Origin: Neptuniibacter marinus | GTDB taxonomy: Bacteria > Pseudomonadota > Gammaproteobacteria > Pseudomonadales > Balneatricaceae | Length of the DNA stretch: 64,000 nucleotides | NCBI RefSeq assembly: GCF_001597725.1 | Contig: NZ_LUTR01000005.1 | Location: forward strand, 62,001 to 126,000 | Direction: 5' to 3' | Part shown: positions 47,013-57,568 of the stretch, piece after piece | How the letters are laid out: every line of letters begins with the position of its first letter | Position numbering within the stretch: position 1 is the stretch's first letter | Translations under genes and position numbers: made by a program | The notes under the pieces: model-generated | What the model was told of the DNA's origin: nothing | Databases searched by the model: none | What the model saw: the letters and a program-made list of their open reading frames with translations, nothing else

Positions 47013-47882
47013 TTAAGGTTCTTCAGAGTCTCTTATACGCGCTAGGCGCTCTTGCTCTTCAGCAAAGGCCTCTTTGATCTCAAGCAGAACCGAATCAACA
47101 TCAGCGGCTTCTCCACTCTCTTCAAATAGCCCTGTAAGCTCAGTATCGGGGGCTAAATCGCCCTCTTCATAGAGTGCCCAGATCTCTTTCGCATACTGTG
47201 TATTTAAGAGTTCAGGCGCGAACTGTCCGTAATAGCTACGCATATTATTAACATCGCGCTCGAGCATCCATTGAGCATGATTATTTGCGGCAGCGTCTAC
47301 CGCCTGAGGTAGATCGATAATGACAGGACCATAGGAATCCACCAACACATTAAATTCAGATAGGTCGCCATGAACCAATCCGGCACAGAGCATTCTAACA
47401 ATATCGCGAATGACAACCGCATGATCGGCTATAGCTTGTTCAGCCGACATTGCCACATCATTAAGACGCGGCGCAACTTCACCATTATCGTCCGTTACTA
47501 ATTCCATCAGCAGCACACCATCGAAACAGCCATAAGGCTCAGGCACTCTTACCCCAGCAGCAGCTAGGCGGTACAATGCATCGACTTCAGCATTGTGCCA
47601 AAGGGCTTCCTGCTGATCTCGACCAAACTTAGAACCTTTCTCCATGGCGCGCGCACGGCGACTATTCCGTACTTTTCGGCCTTCTTGGTACTGCACGGCT
47701 TGCTTAAAGCTTCGTTTCGCCGCTTCTTTATACACTTTCGCGCAGCGGATCTCTGATCCACAACGTACCACGTACACTACCGCCTCTTTTCCACTCATTA
47801 ATTGTCTAAGAACGTCATCGACTAGACCATCATCAACAAGTGGTTGTATTCTTTTAGGGATTTTCATGGTGCCCTTATACAT
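47013..47882 (-). CDS. RIO-type serine protein kinase
   Basis: This 289-residue protein has the RIO kinase order: SGKEAVVYVVRCG with the P-loop-like region, AKVYKEAAKRSFK with the ATP lysine, LVHGDLSEFNVLVD (catalytic loop) and VIIDLPQAVDA (metal-binding aspartate). Bacterial RIO kinases are poorly characterised and may act on ribosome-related targets. It is a single gene, with a LysR gene converging on it. Confidence 0.93.
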   Translation of the reverse strand: MYKGTMKIPKRIQPLVDDGLVDDVLRQLMSGKEAVVYVVRCGSEIRCAKVYKEAAKRSFKQAVQYQEGRKVRNSRRARAMEKGSKFGRDQQEALWHNAEVDALYRLAAAGVRVPEPYGCFDGVLLMELVTDDNGEVAPRLNDVAMSAEQAIADHAVVIRDIVRMLCAGLVHGDLSEFNVLVDSYGPVIIDLPQAVDAAANNHAQWMLERDVNNMRSYYGQFAPELLNTQYAKEIWALYEEGDLAPDTELTGLFEESGEAADVDSVLLEIKEAFAEEQERLARIRDSEEP

Positions 47883-48035
47883 GGATTAGAGTACATATGA
47901 AACTATATGAAATAAAAAGAAGCAATTTTATCTGCTGATCTTTTTAACTAGAGTATTCGTTAAACGCCTACTGACGCGCAATTATTGTTTCAGATAAGAT
48001 ACAACCTGATCTCCTTTCTATTTAAAGGCTTATTT

Positions 48036-48767
48036 ATGGCACAAGCAGGCCCACTGATTGACACCCTAAAGCGCGAGCTAAAGGCTCAAGGAAAAACCTA
48101 TGCGGATGTTGCTAAGGTTCTAGAACTGAGTGAAGCATCAGTAAAACGGCTCTTTGCGGACAAAAATTTTACCTTAGAACGCTTAGAACACATTTGCGAT
48201 ATGCTAAATATCGAGCTATCCGAATTAGTACAAAGAATGAGTAAAGCGCAACATCAACTCATACAACTAACCCGAGACCAGGAAAAGGAGATCGCTAACG
48301 ATTTAACCCTTCTGCTAATCACGGTAAGCGTTATAAGCGGGATGTCTTATGACGATATTATCTATACATATAATATCCCTGAAACGACATGTATTCAGAA
48401 ATTAGCACAGCTTGATCGATTAAAAATTATAGATCTACTACCCAACAATAGAGTCAAACTTCTAGTCGCCCCTAATTTTCATTGGCTACCAAACGGACCC
48501 ATACAGCAGTTCTTTCAGGAGAAGGTAGAACAAGACTTTTTCAGCTCTCGTTTTGATAAAGCTAACGAAAAATTGATCGTCACTAATGCGATCCTTACCG
48601 ATAGCTCTAATGCCCGCTTACAAAAGAAAATGGAGCGCTTAGCCGCCGAGTTTAATGAACTGATGCAAGAGGATCATGCAGCACCAAGCCAGCAAAAAAA
48701 TGGCACAACTATGGTTTTAGCCATTCGCCAGTGGCAGTACTCTCTATTTAAGAAAATGAGTAAGTAA
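48036..48767 (+). CDS. XRE-type helix-turn-helix regulator
   Basis: From the ATG at 48036, which follows AAAGG, this is 243 residues. The N-terminus is an XRE helix-turn-helix (YADVAKVLELSEASVKRLFA, then TLERLEHICDMLNIELSEL). The C-terminal 150 residues are helical with no recognised domain. Such proteins with a long C-terminus occur in many marine gammaproteobacteria; no specific target is known. Confidence 0.85.
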   Translation: MAQAGPLIDTLKRELKAQGKTYADVAKVLELSEASVKRLFADKNFTLERLEHICDMLNIELSELVQRMSKAQHQLIQLTRDQEKEIANDLTLLLITVSVISGMSYDDIIYTYNIPETTCIQKLAQLDRLKIIDLLPNNRVKLLVAPNFHWLPNGPIQQFFQEKVEQDFFSSRFDKANEKLIVTNAILTDSSNARLQKKMERLAAEFNELMQEDHAAPSQQKNGTTMVLAIRQWQYSLFKKMSK

Positions 48768-48953
48768 ATATCCCTTATAAAAATAGAAAACGGTTAGCGC
48801 TAACCTTGTTCAACAAAACGCTACTGGAAGAAAGGTGTATCTAGGAATACACTTACAAAATCAGTTAAGTATAAGTTAATTATACTTATTGTAGGCTCTG
48901 GCCGTTTTTAATATCGACATGGAAAGTATTTTTTATGTTAATGGAGTTTGATA

Positions 48954-50907
48954 TTGCGTTCCTGTAATCATAAAGTTGAGCTCAATGACCGATTAGAGCT
49001 TCTCTATCGGAGTTCTTATGCAGGCTTTCTGATAATGCTAGCTGCTGCTTCAGGCTTAGTTTTTTGGTTTGATTCAACAAGCCATGCATATGTAAGACTA
49101 GGCTGGTGGGTAGCTATATTGTTATTGATGCTATGGCGACTATTCTACAGTTACACGTGGTGTGTTAAGTCAAAACAAGGCGAACTAGGGACATCCAGCG
49201 ATCTCTTACGATTCCGCATAGGCGCATTACTTACCGCTTCACTCTGGGCCTTTTATTGTATTTATTTTTATTCTGATTCTGACCTTTATCAACTTTGTAT
49301 ATCAATGGTCATTGTTGCAACGCTAGCAGGAGGCGCATCCACTGTTTTGTCCGGGGATCTTCTTCTTGCCACCCTCTACCCGCAAATTTTACTCGTCCCT
49401 TATTCACTACTATTAGTTTTATCAGGTACATCTGAGCACCAACTACTTGGAGTTTTAGGCTTAATCTTCGCAGGCATTATATTCTTTACTGCGCATAAAG
49501 CGGCTCGATTCACTTTAGACTCCATCAGGCTTAGGTACCAACACACTCTACTGCTAAAAAATATGCAAAGTGAAGTTGAATCAAGAACGGACAAAATAAT
49601 TGAATTAAGTCAGCTAGACTCACTCACTAAACTCTTAAACCGACCCGCCTTTATCGAAGCAGCAAGTAAGCAAGCAAATAAAACACACAGCTAAAAACAA
49701 ACATCTATCTGTTTTTTTTATTGATTTAGATAGTTTTAAACCAGTGAATGATAATTTTGGACATCATGTAGGCGATACTCTTCTTAAACAATTGGCCTCA
49801 CGTTTAAAAGAAAATTTTGGAACTAATGCCTTAATCTGCCGTTGGGGTGGCGATGAATTTATCATCCTTTCTAAAACAACTAACAAAAAACAAGTCGAGA
49901 TTATTGCCAATAAAATCAATACCCTGATTGAATCTACCTTTATATTTGATGGGTATAAAATTGACTTAAAGGCATCTATTGGCGTATCTATTTATCCCAA
50001 CCATAGTCAATCTATCGAGGAATTGATCTCTTTCGCCGATGTATCAATGTATGAAAATAAACATACACAAAAAACGGACTATGTGCTTTTTAGCAAAGAT
50101 CTAGCAGAGAAGGTACAACGCGACTTTGCACTCTCTTCCGCTATCAGAAGAGTAGTGCCTAGAAAACAACTTAACCTTGTGTATCAACCTATCATTGATA
50201 CTAGAAATGGTGAATGCCACGCTGTGGAGGCCTTGCTGCGCTGGGAACATAAAGGAAAAGCGATTCCCCCTGATGTGTTTATCCCTTTAGCAGAAAAACA
50301 TGGCGCTATTCGAGAGATTGGCTATTGGGTGCTTGAGAAAGCGATACAACAGCAAAAATTAATGATGCAAGATGGCTTAAATATAAAAATCTGTATCAAT
50401 GTCTCTATCGTTCAATTTGAAGATGCTGAGTTTGTAAACACCGTTAGGAATATGATAGATAAGTACCAAGTTGATACTAACCTCTTCCATATTGAGATTA
50501 CAGAATCAGTGTTCTCTAGTGATAAGCCAAAGCTTTTACAGGCTATAAAACAGCTACAAACCTTAGGTTTTTTTATCTCCGTCGATGACTTTGGAACCGG
50601 CTATTCATCATTATCAGTTATTCAAGATCTAGCGGTAAACATTGTTAAGATTGACCGCTCCTTCGTCAACAAACTAGATTCAAATGGAGCGGCTATTATT
50701 AAAGCAGTAATGCTAATGGCCAATGAACTTAACTATAAAGTTGTTGCTGAAGGTGTAGAAACAGTTGAGCAAAAAAACAAACTAAAAACGCTTGGCGTTC
50801 ACTATTTACAAGGCTATTTATTTAGCAAACCCCAAAACTATATGGATCTCACAAATCAATTTGGCGCCTCCTTTCAATCCATTGCTGAAACCACATCAAT
50901 GCAATAA
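48954..50907 (+). pseudogene. Membrane GGDEF-EAL c-di-GMP protein, interrupted by a +1 frameshift
   Basis: The first frame encodes an N-terminal sensor with about five or six membrane helices and the start of the GGDEF domain (SQLDSLTKLLNRPAF), and stops at TAA 49692-49694. The next frame, shifted by one base and open from before this stop, reads straight on with FFIDLDSFKPVNDNFGHH, WGGDEFIIL, an EAL domain (AVEALLRWEHKG, DDFGTGYSSL) and a normal end. Removing one T at 49692 restores a full protein of about 650 residues. A TTG at 48954 with GGAG before it is the likely start. It would make and/or break c-di-GMP. It could be a true pseudogene, a phase-variable gene or a sequencing error. Confidence 0.85.
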
Positions 50908-51046
50908 GCGTCTTACTAACCAAAAACAAGTTCTGGTATTGAAATATAATACCTAAAGTTCAACATCTCGTAACTTTACATAGTAAGGTATTAGCTAAAA
51001 ACAAATTCCATCAATCTTTCCCTCGTTCATTCACGAGGGAAACATA

Positions 51047-53248
51047 ATGACTCACTTAACAACACACAAAACAGCACTCTTAACAGCGTTAGGTCTAAGC
51101 TTTGCTCTAAGCTCATCCCTATTCTATTCACCTTCCATAGAAGCTGCGGGCTTACTCAAACCAAACAATGCAAATTACACTGACTTACAGATCAAAGAAC
51201 ACCACGTTAATGTTGTTATCGAAGATATGTATGCAACGACAACTATTGAACAAACCTTTCATAACCCCAACGCAAACGATTTAGAGGCAATCTATTCGTT
51301 TCCTGTGCCAGAAAAAGCGGCTGTTGGCGAGTTCAGCTACTGGATAGATGGTAAACCGGTCACTGGCGAAGTCGTCGAAAAGCAACAAGCACGACAGATT
51401 TATGAACAACAGAAAGCACAAGGCAATGAAACAGCTCTTGTGGAAAAAGATAAGTATAAAACTTTTGATATATCCGTTTTTCCAGTTAAAGCAAACCAAG
51501 ACGTAAAAATAAAACTGGTCTATCTACAAAACACTCAAACCGACACGGGTATAGGTCGTTATGTTTATCCACTTGAAGATGGCGGTGTAGATGTAGAAAA
51601 ACAAAGCTTTTGGAGCCGCAATGAAACCGTTGAAGAAGCGTTTACCTTTAATGTAAAACTACGTACAAGCTATCCAGTTGATGGACTGCGTATGCCTCAA
51701 CATCCAAATGCCCAACTACAACAAGTCGCTCCTTATGAATGGCAAGCTGCGCTCATGAACCAGACCGCCACACAGGTACAAAATATCTCACCGGATTTAG
51801 AAACACCGGACACAGATACGCCTACGAGTTTAGACCTTAACGGTGAAGCAGATACAAAAGCACTTAACCAACCAACAACACTGACCCAATTAAATAAAGA
51901 TATTCTTCTCTACTGGAGGCAAGCTGAGGGGCTTCCGGCCAGCGTCGACATGATTAGCTATAAAGAGGCTAATAATAGTAAAGGTACTTTTAAGCTAACT
52001 TTAACACCGGGCACTGATCTGCCTCTTGTTACACAAGGACGTGACTGGGTCTTCGTCTTAGACATATCGGGTTCAATGCAAGGTAAATTCTCAAGTCTAG
52101 TAGAAGGAGTACGTCAGGGATTGGGACAGCTACCGCCTCAAGATCGTTTTAAAGTCGTTCTCTTTAATAATCAGGCACAGAATTTCACTCAAGGTTATCA
52201 ACCCGCAGATAAACAGAGCATTAAGAGCGTTATGACCCAGCTTGATAATGTACAACCCGGAAATGGCACCAACCTATATGCAGGATTAAAAAATGGCATT
52301 GATCAACTAGATTCCGACCGTAGCACTGCGATTATCCTTGTTACTGACGGTGTTGCTAACGTTGGTGAAACTGAGAAATCAAAATTCCTTAATCTCCTAG
52401 AAAAACGTGATGCGCGCTTATTTACCTTTATTATGGGTAATAGTGCCAACCGCCCTCTACTAGAGGAGATGACACGGGTATCTAATGGTTTCGCTATGTC
52501 GATCTCTAATGCTGACGACATTATGGGCCAATTAATGCTGGCAAAGGGCAAAATGTCTCATGCAGCTATGCGTGATGTCAGCCTAAAAGTATCAGGCGTA
52601 CGTAGTAAAGAGATCGTAAAACCTCGTTTAGCGAACACCCTTTATCATGGTCAGCAGTTAACTGTCTTTGGTCACTATTATCAGCCAGGCGAAGCAGAAA
52701 TCACATTAACAGGTACTGTTAATGGCAAAGAGAAGAGCTATAAAACACGTTTTATGCTTCCAGAACAATCCACTCTGCATCCAGAACTCGAACGTTTATG
52801 GGCTTATGCAGCAATTGAGGAACTACAAGCAAAGATTGATTATTTAGGAACAGATAAAGACGCCAAACAAGCGATAACGGATACGGCTATTGAGTATGGT
52901 TTAGTAACAGATTACACCTCAATGATTGTTGTACGAGATGAGGTATTTAAAGCATTAAACATTCAACGTAATAACCAGCAACGGGTGGAGAAAGAACAGA
53001 AAGCCCGCGAGCTACGTGCACACCAACCCGTTACAGCACAGCAAAACCGCGTTGATCAACAGCAGCCTATGTTTATTGACTCCTCCTCGGCTCAACCCAA
53101 CCAAAGTCAGCAGCGTGCATCCGTATCGCCTAGCCGCTCTGGATCCGGAGGTGGTGCCATATCCCCTTGGTTGGTTATCTTGATGGCCGCGAGTATTGCA
53201 TTAGTTCAATTAAGTCGCTCTCATTCAAACCGCTCTAAAGACGTTTAA
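51047..53248 (+). CDS. VIT-VWA surface protein with GlyGly-CTERM-like tail
   Basis: This 733-residue protein has a signal peptide (about residues 1-33), a VIT domain (about 38-165) and a VWA domain with the metal site DISGS near residue 339. The C-terminus is SGSGGGAISPWLVILM, about residues 698-713, then the rest of a hydrophobic helix and a basic end (RSHSNRSK). This is the GlyGly-CTERM pattern cut by rhombosortase, and a rhombosortase gene follows after 9 bases. VIT-VWA proteins resemble inter-alpha-trypsin inhibitor heavy chains; marine relatives are sortase targets. It is probably displayed on or released from the outer surface. Confidence 0.88.
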   Translation: MTHLTTHKTALLTALGLSFALSSSLFYSPSIEAAGLLKPNNANYTDLQIKEHHVNVVIEDMYATTTIEQTFHNPNANDLEAIYSFPVPEKAAVGEFSYWIDGKPVTGEVVEKQQARQIYEQQKAQGNETALVEKDKYKTFDISVFPVKANQDVKIKLVYLQNTQTDTGIGRYVYPLEDGGVDVEKQSFWSRNETVEEAFTFNVKLRTSYPVDGLRMPQHPNAQLQQVAPYEWQAALMNQTATQVQNISPDLETPDTDTPTSLDLNGEADTKALNQPTTLTQLNKDILLYWRQAEGLPASVDMISYKEANNSKGTFKLTLTPGTDLPLVTQGRDWVFVLDISGSMQGKFSSLVEGVRQGLGQLPPQDRFKVVLFNNQAQNFTQGYQPADKQSIKSVMTQLDNVQPGNGTNLYAGLKNGIDQLDSDRSTAIILVTDGVANVGETEKSKFLNLLEKRDARLFTFIMGNSANRPLLEEMTRVSNGFAMSISNADDIMGQLMLAKGKMSHAAMRDVSLKVSGVRSKEIVKPRLANTLYHGQQLTVFGHYYQPGEAEITLTGTVNGKEKSYKTRFMLPEQSTLHPELERLWAYAAIEELQAKIDYLGTDKDAKQAITDTAIEYGLVTDYTSMIVVRDEVFKALNIQRNNQQRVEKEQKARELRAHQPVTAQQNRVDQQQPMFIDSSSAQPNQSQQRASVSPSRSGSGGGAISPWLVILMAASIALVQLSRSHSNRSKDV

Positions 53249-53257
53249 TAGCAAGGT

Positions 53258-53896
53258 ATGATGATTATGCGTTCCTTATTTAACGACACATTCACAGCCT
53301 CCCCAAGGGGGGGGCTTTCGCCTCATAAAGGCTCCATCCCCTATGTAACTCTTATAGCCTGCGCAATAATGTTGATGTTAGGTGTTCTACCCAACAACTT
53401 AGTTGGGCTTCACTCATTAAGTTTTGATTACGGCGCCATTATCGAACAACAACAGTATTGGCGGCTGATAACCGGCCATTTAATACACAGCTCGTGGAAC
53501 CACCTGTTATGGGATTTAACAACCTTTACTGTTGCCGCATTTTATCTCGAAAAGCAAAGCCCTAAGCTTTTAATATACGGAATAGTTGTCTCCGTTACTG
53601 TGTTAGATCTGTACCTACTTTCACCTCTTTCAAGTCTTGAAAGCTATGCAGGAATCTCAGGTGTTCTATATACAGTGATCACCCTCGCCGCTCTGTTTTG
53701 GTATAAAAAAGAACCCTCCTTACTGGGCCTTGTTCCTTTGCTTATGATTCTAATTAAAACCGTATTAGAACTCACTGCGCAAAACGCTCTATTTGTCACT
53801 GAGGGCTGGAGTCTCTATCCACCCGCTCATTTAATTGGCGCAGCAATTGGCATCACACTATGGTGCATATATCGGCGAAAAAAATCCGCAGCATAA
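53258..53896 (+). CDS. rrtA: Rhombosortase (rhomboid-family intramembrane protease)
   Basis: This 212-residue protein has five or six membrane helices, the catalytic serine in YAGISGVLY (S134) and histidine in YPPAHLIGA (H191), and HLIHSSWNHLLWD, which fits the rhomboid H-x4-N region. Short rhomboids of this type are rhombosortases that cut GlyGly-CTERM proteins. It starts 9 bases after a gene whose product has such a tail, so it is probably that protein's processing enzyme. The exact start among several close ATGs is uncertain. Confidence 0.88.
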   Translation: MMIMRSLFNDTFTASPRGGLSPHKGSIPYVTLIACAIMLMLGVLPNNLVGLHSLSFDYGAIIEQQQYWRLITGHLIHSSWNHLLWDLTTFTVAAFYLEKQSPKLLIYGIVVSVTVLDLYLLSPLSSLESYAGISGVLYTVITLAALFWYKKEPSLLGLVPLLMILIKTVLELTAQNALFVTEGWSLYPPAHLIGAAIGITLWCIYRRKKSAA

Positions 53897-53988
53897 GGAC
53901 TAAAGAGAGGAACAGTATTTCACTTAGGGGAAGCGTTTACGCTCAGAAAAAAAGGTCGGTAAGTCTAAATATAATGTACTTTAGAAAG

Positions 53989-54040
53989 CCCGCTTGGCGG
54001 AAGGTTACTCGATGAGCAATCCTCCTTAAACCAAGCGGCA
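53989..54040 (-). terminator. Long hairpin downstream of ppsA
   Basis: On the minus strand CCGCTTGG and CCAAGCGG close an inner imperfect stem (GGAGG/CTTCC and CTC/GAG), followed by TTTCT. It is consistent with a terminator for ppsA. Confidence 0.55.
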
Positions 54041-54044
54041 ATCT

Positions 54045-56453
54045 TTACTTTTCGTTATTGGCTAAGAAAAACCACGTATCTAACACTGAATCTGGATTTA
54101 AGGAAATTGTATCAATCCCCTGTTCCATCAACCAACGTGCAAGATCAGGATGATCTGATGGGCCTTGGCCGCAAATACCGATGTATTTACCTTGCTTTTT
54201 ACAAGCAGAGATCGCCATAGAGAGCAGCTTTTTAACCGCTTCATCTCGTTCATCAAAAAGATGGGCAATAACGCCAGAATCTCGATCGAGACCTAATGTT
54301 AATTGAGTCAGATCATTTGACCCTATAGAGAAACCATCAAAATGCTCTAAAAACTCGTCAGCCAACAAAGCATTGGAAGGTATCTCGCACATCATTATGA
54401 CACGTAAGCCATTTTCGCCTCGTTTGAGGCCATTAGCTGCAAGAAGATCAACCACTTGCCTAGCCTCTCCTGGGGTGCGCACAAATGGGATCATCACTTC
54501 CACATTGGTTAGCTGCATCTCATCACGAACACGCTTAAGCGCTCGGCATTCTAGCTCAAAGCAATCACGAAATGATTCTGATATATAGCGCGTAGCCCCA
54601 CGAAACCCTAACATAGGGTTTTCTTCGTTTGGCTCATACATATCACCGCCAATTAGGTGTCCGTATTCATTAGACTTAAAGTCCGACATACGCACTATCA
54701 CTTTCTTAGGATAGAAAGCCGCTGCCAAGGTAGATATACCCTCAACTAGACGGTCAACATAAAAATCGACGGGGCTTTTATAACCAGAGATACGACGTTT
54801 AATCGTTTGTTGTAATGAAGGGGCTTGCTGATCAAAGTTCAACAAGGCTTTAGGGTGTATACCAATCATGCGATTGATAATAAATTCCAACCTAGCAAGG
54901 CCGACTCCGGCACTAGGTAACGCCTGAAAATCAAACGCCCTATCTGGATTGCCAACATTCATCATAATCTGAAAAGGTAACTCAGGCATAGATTCGACAC
55001 TATTAGATTGATGCTCGTAATCTAACTTGCCTTCATAAACTCGCCCCGTATCACCTTCTGCACAAGATACAGTAACAAGCTGACCATTCACGAACTGTTC
55101 TGTTGCATCACCACACCCAACAATTGCAGGAATACCTAGTTCACGGGCAATAATCGCCGCATGACAAGTACGTCCACCACGGTTGGTAATGATTGCAGCG
55201 GCGCGTTTCATCACAGGTTCCCAGTCAGGGTCTGTCATATCCGTAACAAGTACTTCACCAGGTTGTACCTTATCCATTTCGCTAAGGTCATAAACGATAC
55301 GGACTTTGCCGGAGCCAATTCGGTGGCCAATAGAGCGCCCCTCAACTAAAACTCGGCTTGTTTCTTTCAGCAAGTAGCGTTCAATCACAGCCTGATTACT
55401 GCGGCTCTTCACCGTTTCAGGGCGTGCTTGTACAACAAATATTTCGCCTGTATCTCCATCTTTCGCCCATTCAATATCCATAGGACGCCCATAATGGGAT
55501 TCTATTTCTAAAGCAATCTTAGCAAGCGTTTCCACATCTCCATCATCAACAGAAAAACTACAGCGCTCTTCTGGACTAACCTGGACAGTAGAAACGGGGT
55601 TCTCAGAACCGGGTTCGGAATAAACCATCTTGATCGCTTTAGAACCTATAGTTCGACGAATAATCGCAGGCGCACCCATCTTAAGCGTAGGTTTGTAAAC
55701 ATAGAATTCATCGGGGTTTACTGCACCTTGCACAACCGTTTCACCTAATCCATAGGCAGCAGTAATAAAGACCACATGGTTAAAACCTGACTCAGTATCT
55801 AAAGTAAACATAACACCTGAAGCACCGGTTTCACTTCTAACCATCCTCTGAACACCGGCTGATAGCGCCACTTCGCTATGCTCAAAACCGTGATGAACGC
55901 GATAAGAGATAGCCCGATCGTTGTACAGCGAGGCAAACACCTCTTTTATCGAGGCTTTAATATCCTCAAGTCCGCGAACATTAAGAAAGGTTTCCTGCTG
56001 GCCAGCAAAGGATGCATCGGGAAGATCTTCCGCCGTTGCAGAGGAACGAACAGCGACTGCAATATCTTCGCCATTAGACATTTCGGCCCAAGCGGCTTCA
56101 ATCGCGCTATTAAGTTGCGGTTGAAACTCAGCACCCATAATTAAGGCGCGAATTGTTTTTCCTGCCTCTTTAAGATCTTGGATATTATTCGTATCCAGCT
56201 GCTCTAGCTTATCTTTAATTTGGTCTTCTAAACCGCCATAAGTTAAAAAATCTTTATAGGCAAGTGCGGTGGTTGCAAAGCCGTTCGGGACTTTAACATT
56301 TGCTCCCGCCAGCTCTTGCAACATCTCCCCCAGAGAAGCGTTTTTACCACCCACGTTCTCTACATCATCCATACCTACCTGATCAAGGCGCAGTACATAG
56401 TTCTGCAACGGTCTATCTCCTACTCGGCTGTCGTAACTGTTCATCAAACTCAT
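54045..56453 (-). CDS. ppsA: Phosphoenolpyruvate synthase
   Basis: PpsA turns pyruvate and ATP into phosphoenolpyruvate for gluconeogenesis. This 802-residue protein has the ATP-grasp part ([35 protein letters not shown]), the swivelling histidine in [20 protein letters not shown] near residue 430 and the PEP-binding end ([15 protein letters not shown]). It is divergent from ppsR, its regulator. Confidence 0.98.
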   Translation of the reverse strand: MSLMNSYDSRVGDRPLQNYVLRLDQVGMDDVENVGGKNASLGEMLQELAGANVKVPNGFATTALAYKDFLTYGGLEDQIKDKLEQLDTNNIQDLKEAGKTIRALIMGAEFQPQLNSAIEAAWAEMSNGEDIAVAVRSSATAEDLPDASFAGQQETFLNVRGLEDIKASIKEVFASLYNDRAISYRVHHGFEHSEVALSAGVQRMVRSETGASGVMFTLDTESGFNHVVFITAAYGLGETVVQGAVNPDEFYVYKPTLKMGAPAIIRRTIGSKAIKMVYSEPGSENPVSTVQVSPEERCSFSVDDGDVETLAKIALEIESHYGRPMDIEWAKDGDTGEIFVVQARPETVKSRSNQAVIERYLLKETSRVLVEGRSIGHRIGSGKVRIVYDLSEMDKVQPGEVLVTDMTDPDWEPVMKRAAAIITNRGGRTCHAAIIARELGIPAIVGCGDATEQFVNGQLVTVSCAEGDTGRVYEGKLDYEHQSNSVESMPELPFQIMMNVGNPDRAFDFQALPSAGVGLARLEFIINRMIGIHPKALLNFDQQAPSLQQTIKRRISGYKSPVDFYVDRLVEGISTLAAAFYPKKVIVRMSDFKSNEYGHLIGGDMYEPNEENPMLGFRGATRYISESFRDCFELECRALKRVRDEMQLTNVEVMIPFVRTPGEARQVVDLLAANGLKRGENGLRVIMMCEIPSNALLADEFLEHFDGFSIGSNDLTQLTLGLDRDSGVIAHLFDERDEAVKKLLSMAISACKKQGKYIGICGQGPSDHPDLARWLMEQGIDTISLNPDSVLDTWFFLANNEK

Positions 56454-56630
56454 ACAGATCTATCAGCATTAAATTCTGCTGACTTTGCTCTACTTATTAT
56501 AATGTGATTAAACGTTGATAAGAGCGCTAATCTGACGTTGATCTTACTTGAGTGAAAACAAAAAATCCTTACCAACCCAAGTTTAAATGATTTAAAACAG
56601 GCAAAAATAGCAGAGTCCTAATGCATTGAC

Positions 56631-56677
56631 AGACTTAAAACGTCTATTTAAGACGTTTTTCAGATCTATTTAAGTCT
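56631..56677. promoter_or_regulatory. Nested inverted and direct repeats between ppsA and ppsR
   Basis: AGACTTAAA at 56631-56639 pairs with TTTAAGTCT at 56669-56677. Inside, AAAACGTC pairs with GACGTTTT (56637-56659), and TCTATTTAAG occurs twice, at 56643 and 56665. The site lies in the shared control region of the divergent pair and may bind a regulator or form a hairpin. Confidence 0.45.
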
Positions 56678-56746
56678 GATCAACCCCATCTATTTTAGCC
56701 AATCTGTTATAGTGCTCACTCTATTGTCCGCTATATTTATAAACCA

Positions 56747-57568
56747 ATGATGAAACGAACAGCTTTTTTTATCTCTGATGGCACAGGTATTACCTCTGAA
56801 GCTTTAGGACACAGTCTTTTAGCCCAATTCGATAGCATTGAGTTTGAACAGATAACACTCCCTTACATAGATACCCCCGAAAAAGCGCAAGAAGCCGTGT
56901 CCCGTATCAATAATGCGGCTACGAAAGATGGTACAAGACCTCTTATTTTCGATACAGTAGTCAATGAAGATATTCGCGCCATTATTTCTGAATCTGTCGC
57001 ATTCAAAATTGATGTTTTCTCAAGCTTTTTAAAGCCTCTCGAAAGCGAACTCAATGCCCGCTCAAATTACTCTGTCGGTAAATCCCACGGTATTGTTGAA
57101 CAGACGCGTTACAAAGATAGAATTGATTCCGTCAACTTCGCAATAGACAATGACGATGGTGCCAGAACGCGCCAATATGCAAATGCAGATATTATTTTAG
57201 TGGGTGTATCTCGGTGCGGTAAAACCCCCACTTGCCTTTATATGGCGATGCAGTTTGGCATCAAAGCGGCCAACTACCCTCTCACAGAAGAAGACTTAGA
57301 ATTCAATAAGTTGCCAGACGTTCTTGAAAAACATAAACATAAACTCTACGGCTTAACAATTGACTCATTTCAGTTAGCAGCAATACGGCATGAGCGCCGC
57401 GCTAACAGTAAGTATGCTTCTCTAGATCAGTGTGATTTTGAAGTACGTGAAGTAGAGAAGCTATTTAAGAAACTTAATATTCCCAGTATCAATACAACTA
57501 ACTTCTCTATAGAAGAGATATCCACCCGAATTATGGCGCAAGTAGGGCTCAATCGCAGGATGAATTAG
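56747..57568 (+). CDS. ppsR: PEP synthase regulatory protein PpsR (PSRP)
   Basis: PpsR is an ADP-dependent kinase and phosphate-dependent phosphorylase that turns PpsA off and on. This 273-residue DUF299 protein has [15 protein letters not shown] at the start and the P-loop-like [15 protein letters not shown] (residues 153-167). It is divergent from ppsA, and its stop overlaps the next convergent gene by 4 bases. Confidence 0.97.
   Translation: MMKRTAFFISDGTGITSEALGHSLLAQFDSIEFEQITLPYIDTPEKAQEAVSRINNAATKDGTRPLIFDTVVNEDIRAIISESVAFKIDVFSSFLKPLESELNARSNYSVGKSHGIVEQTRYKDRIDSVNFAIDNDDGARTRQYANADIILVGVSRCGKTPTCLYMAMQFGIKAANYPLTEEDLEFNKLPDVLEKHKHKLYGLTIDSFQLAAIRHERRANSKYASLDQCDFEVREVEKLFKKLNIPSINTTNFSIEEISTRIMAQVGLNRRMN

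Noticed and set aside
49712-49719. T8 homopolymer as cause of the GGDEF frameshift
   Set aside because: The first frame has already stopped at 49692-49694, before the run, so slippage there cannot join the two frames.
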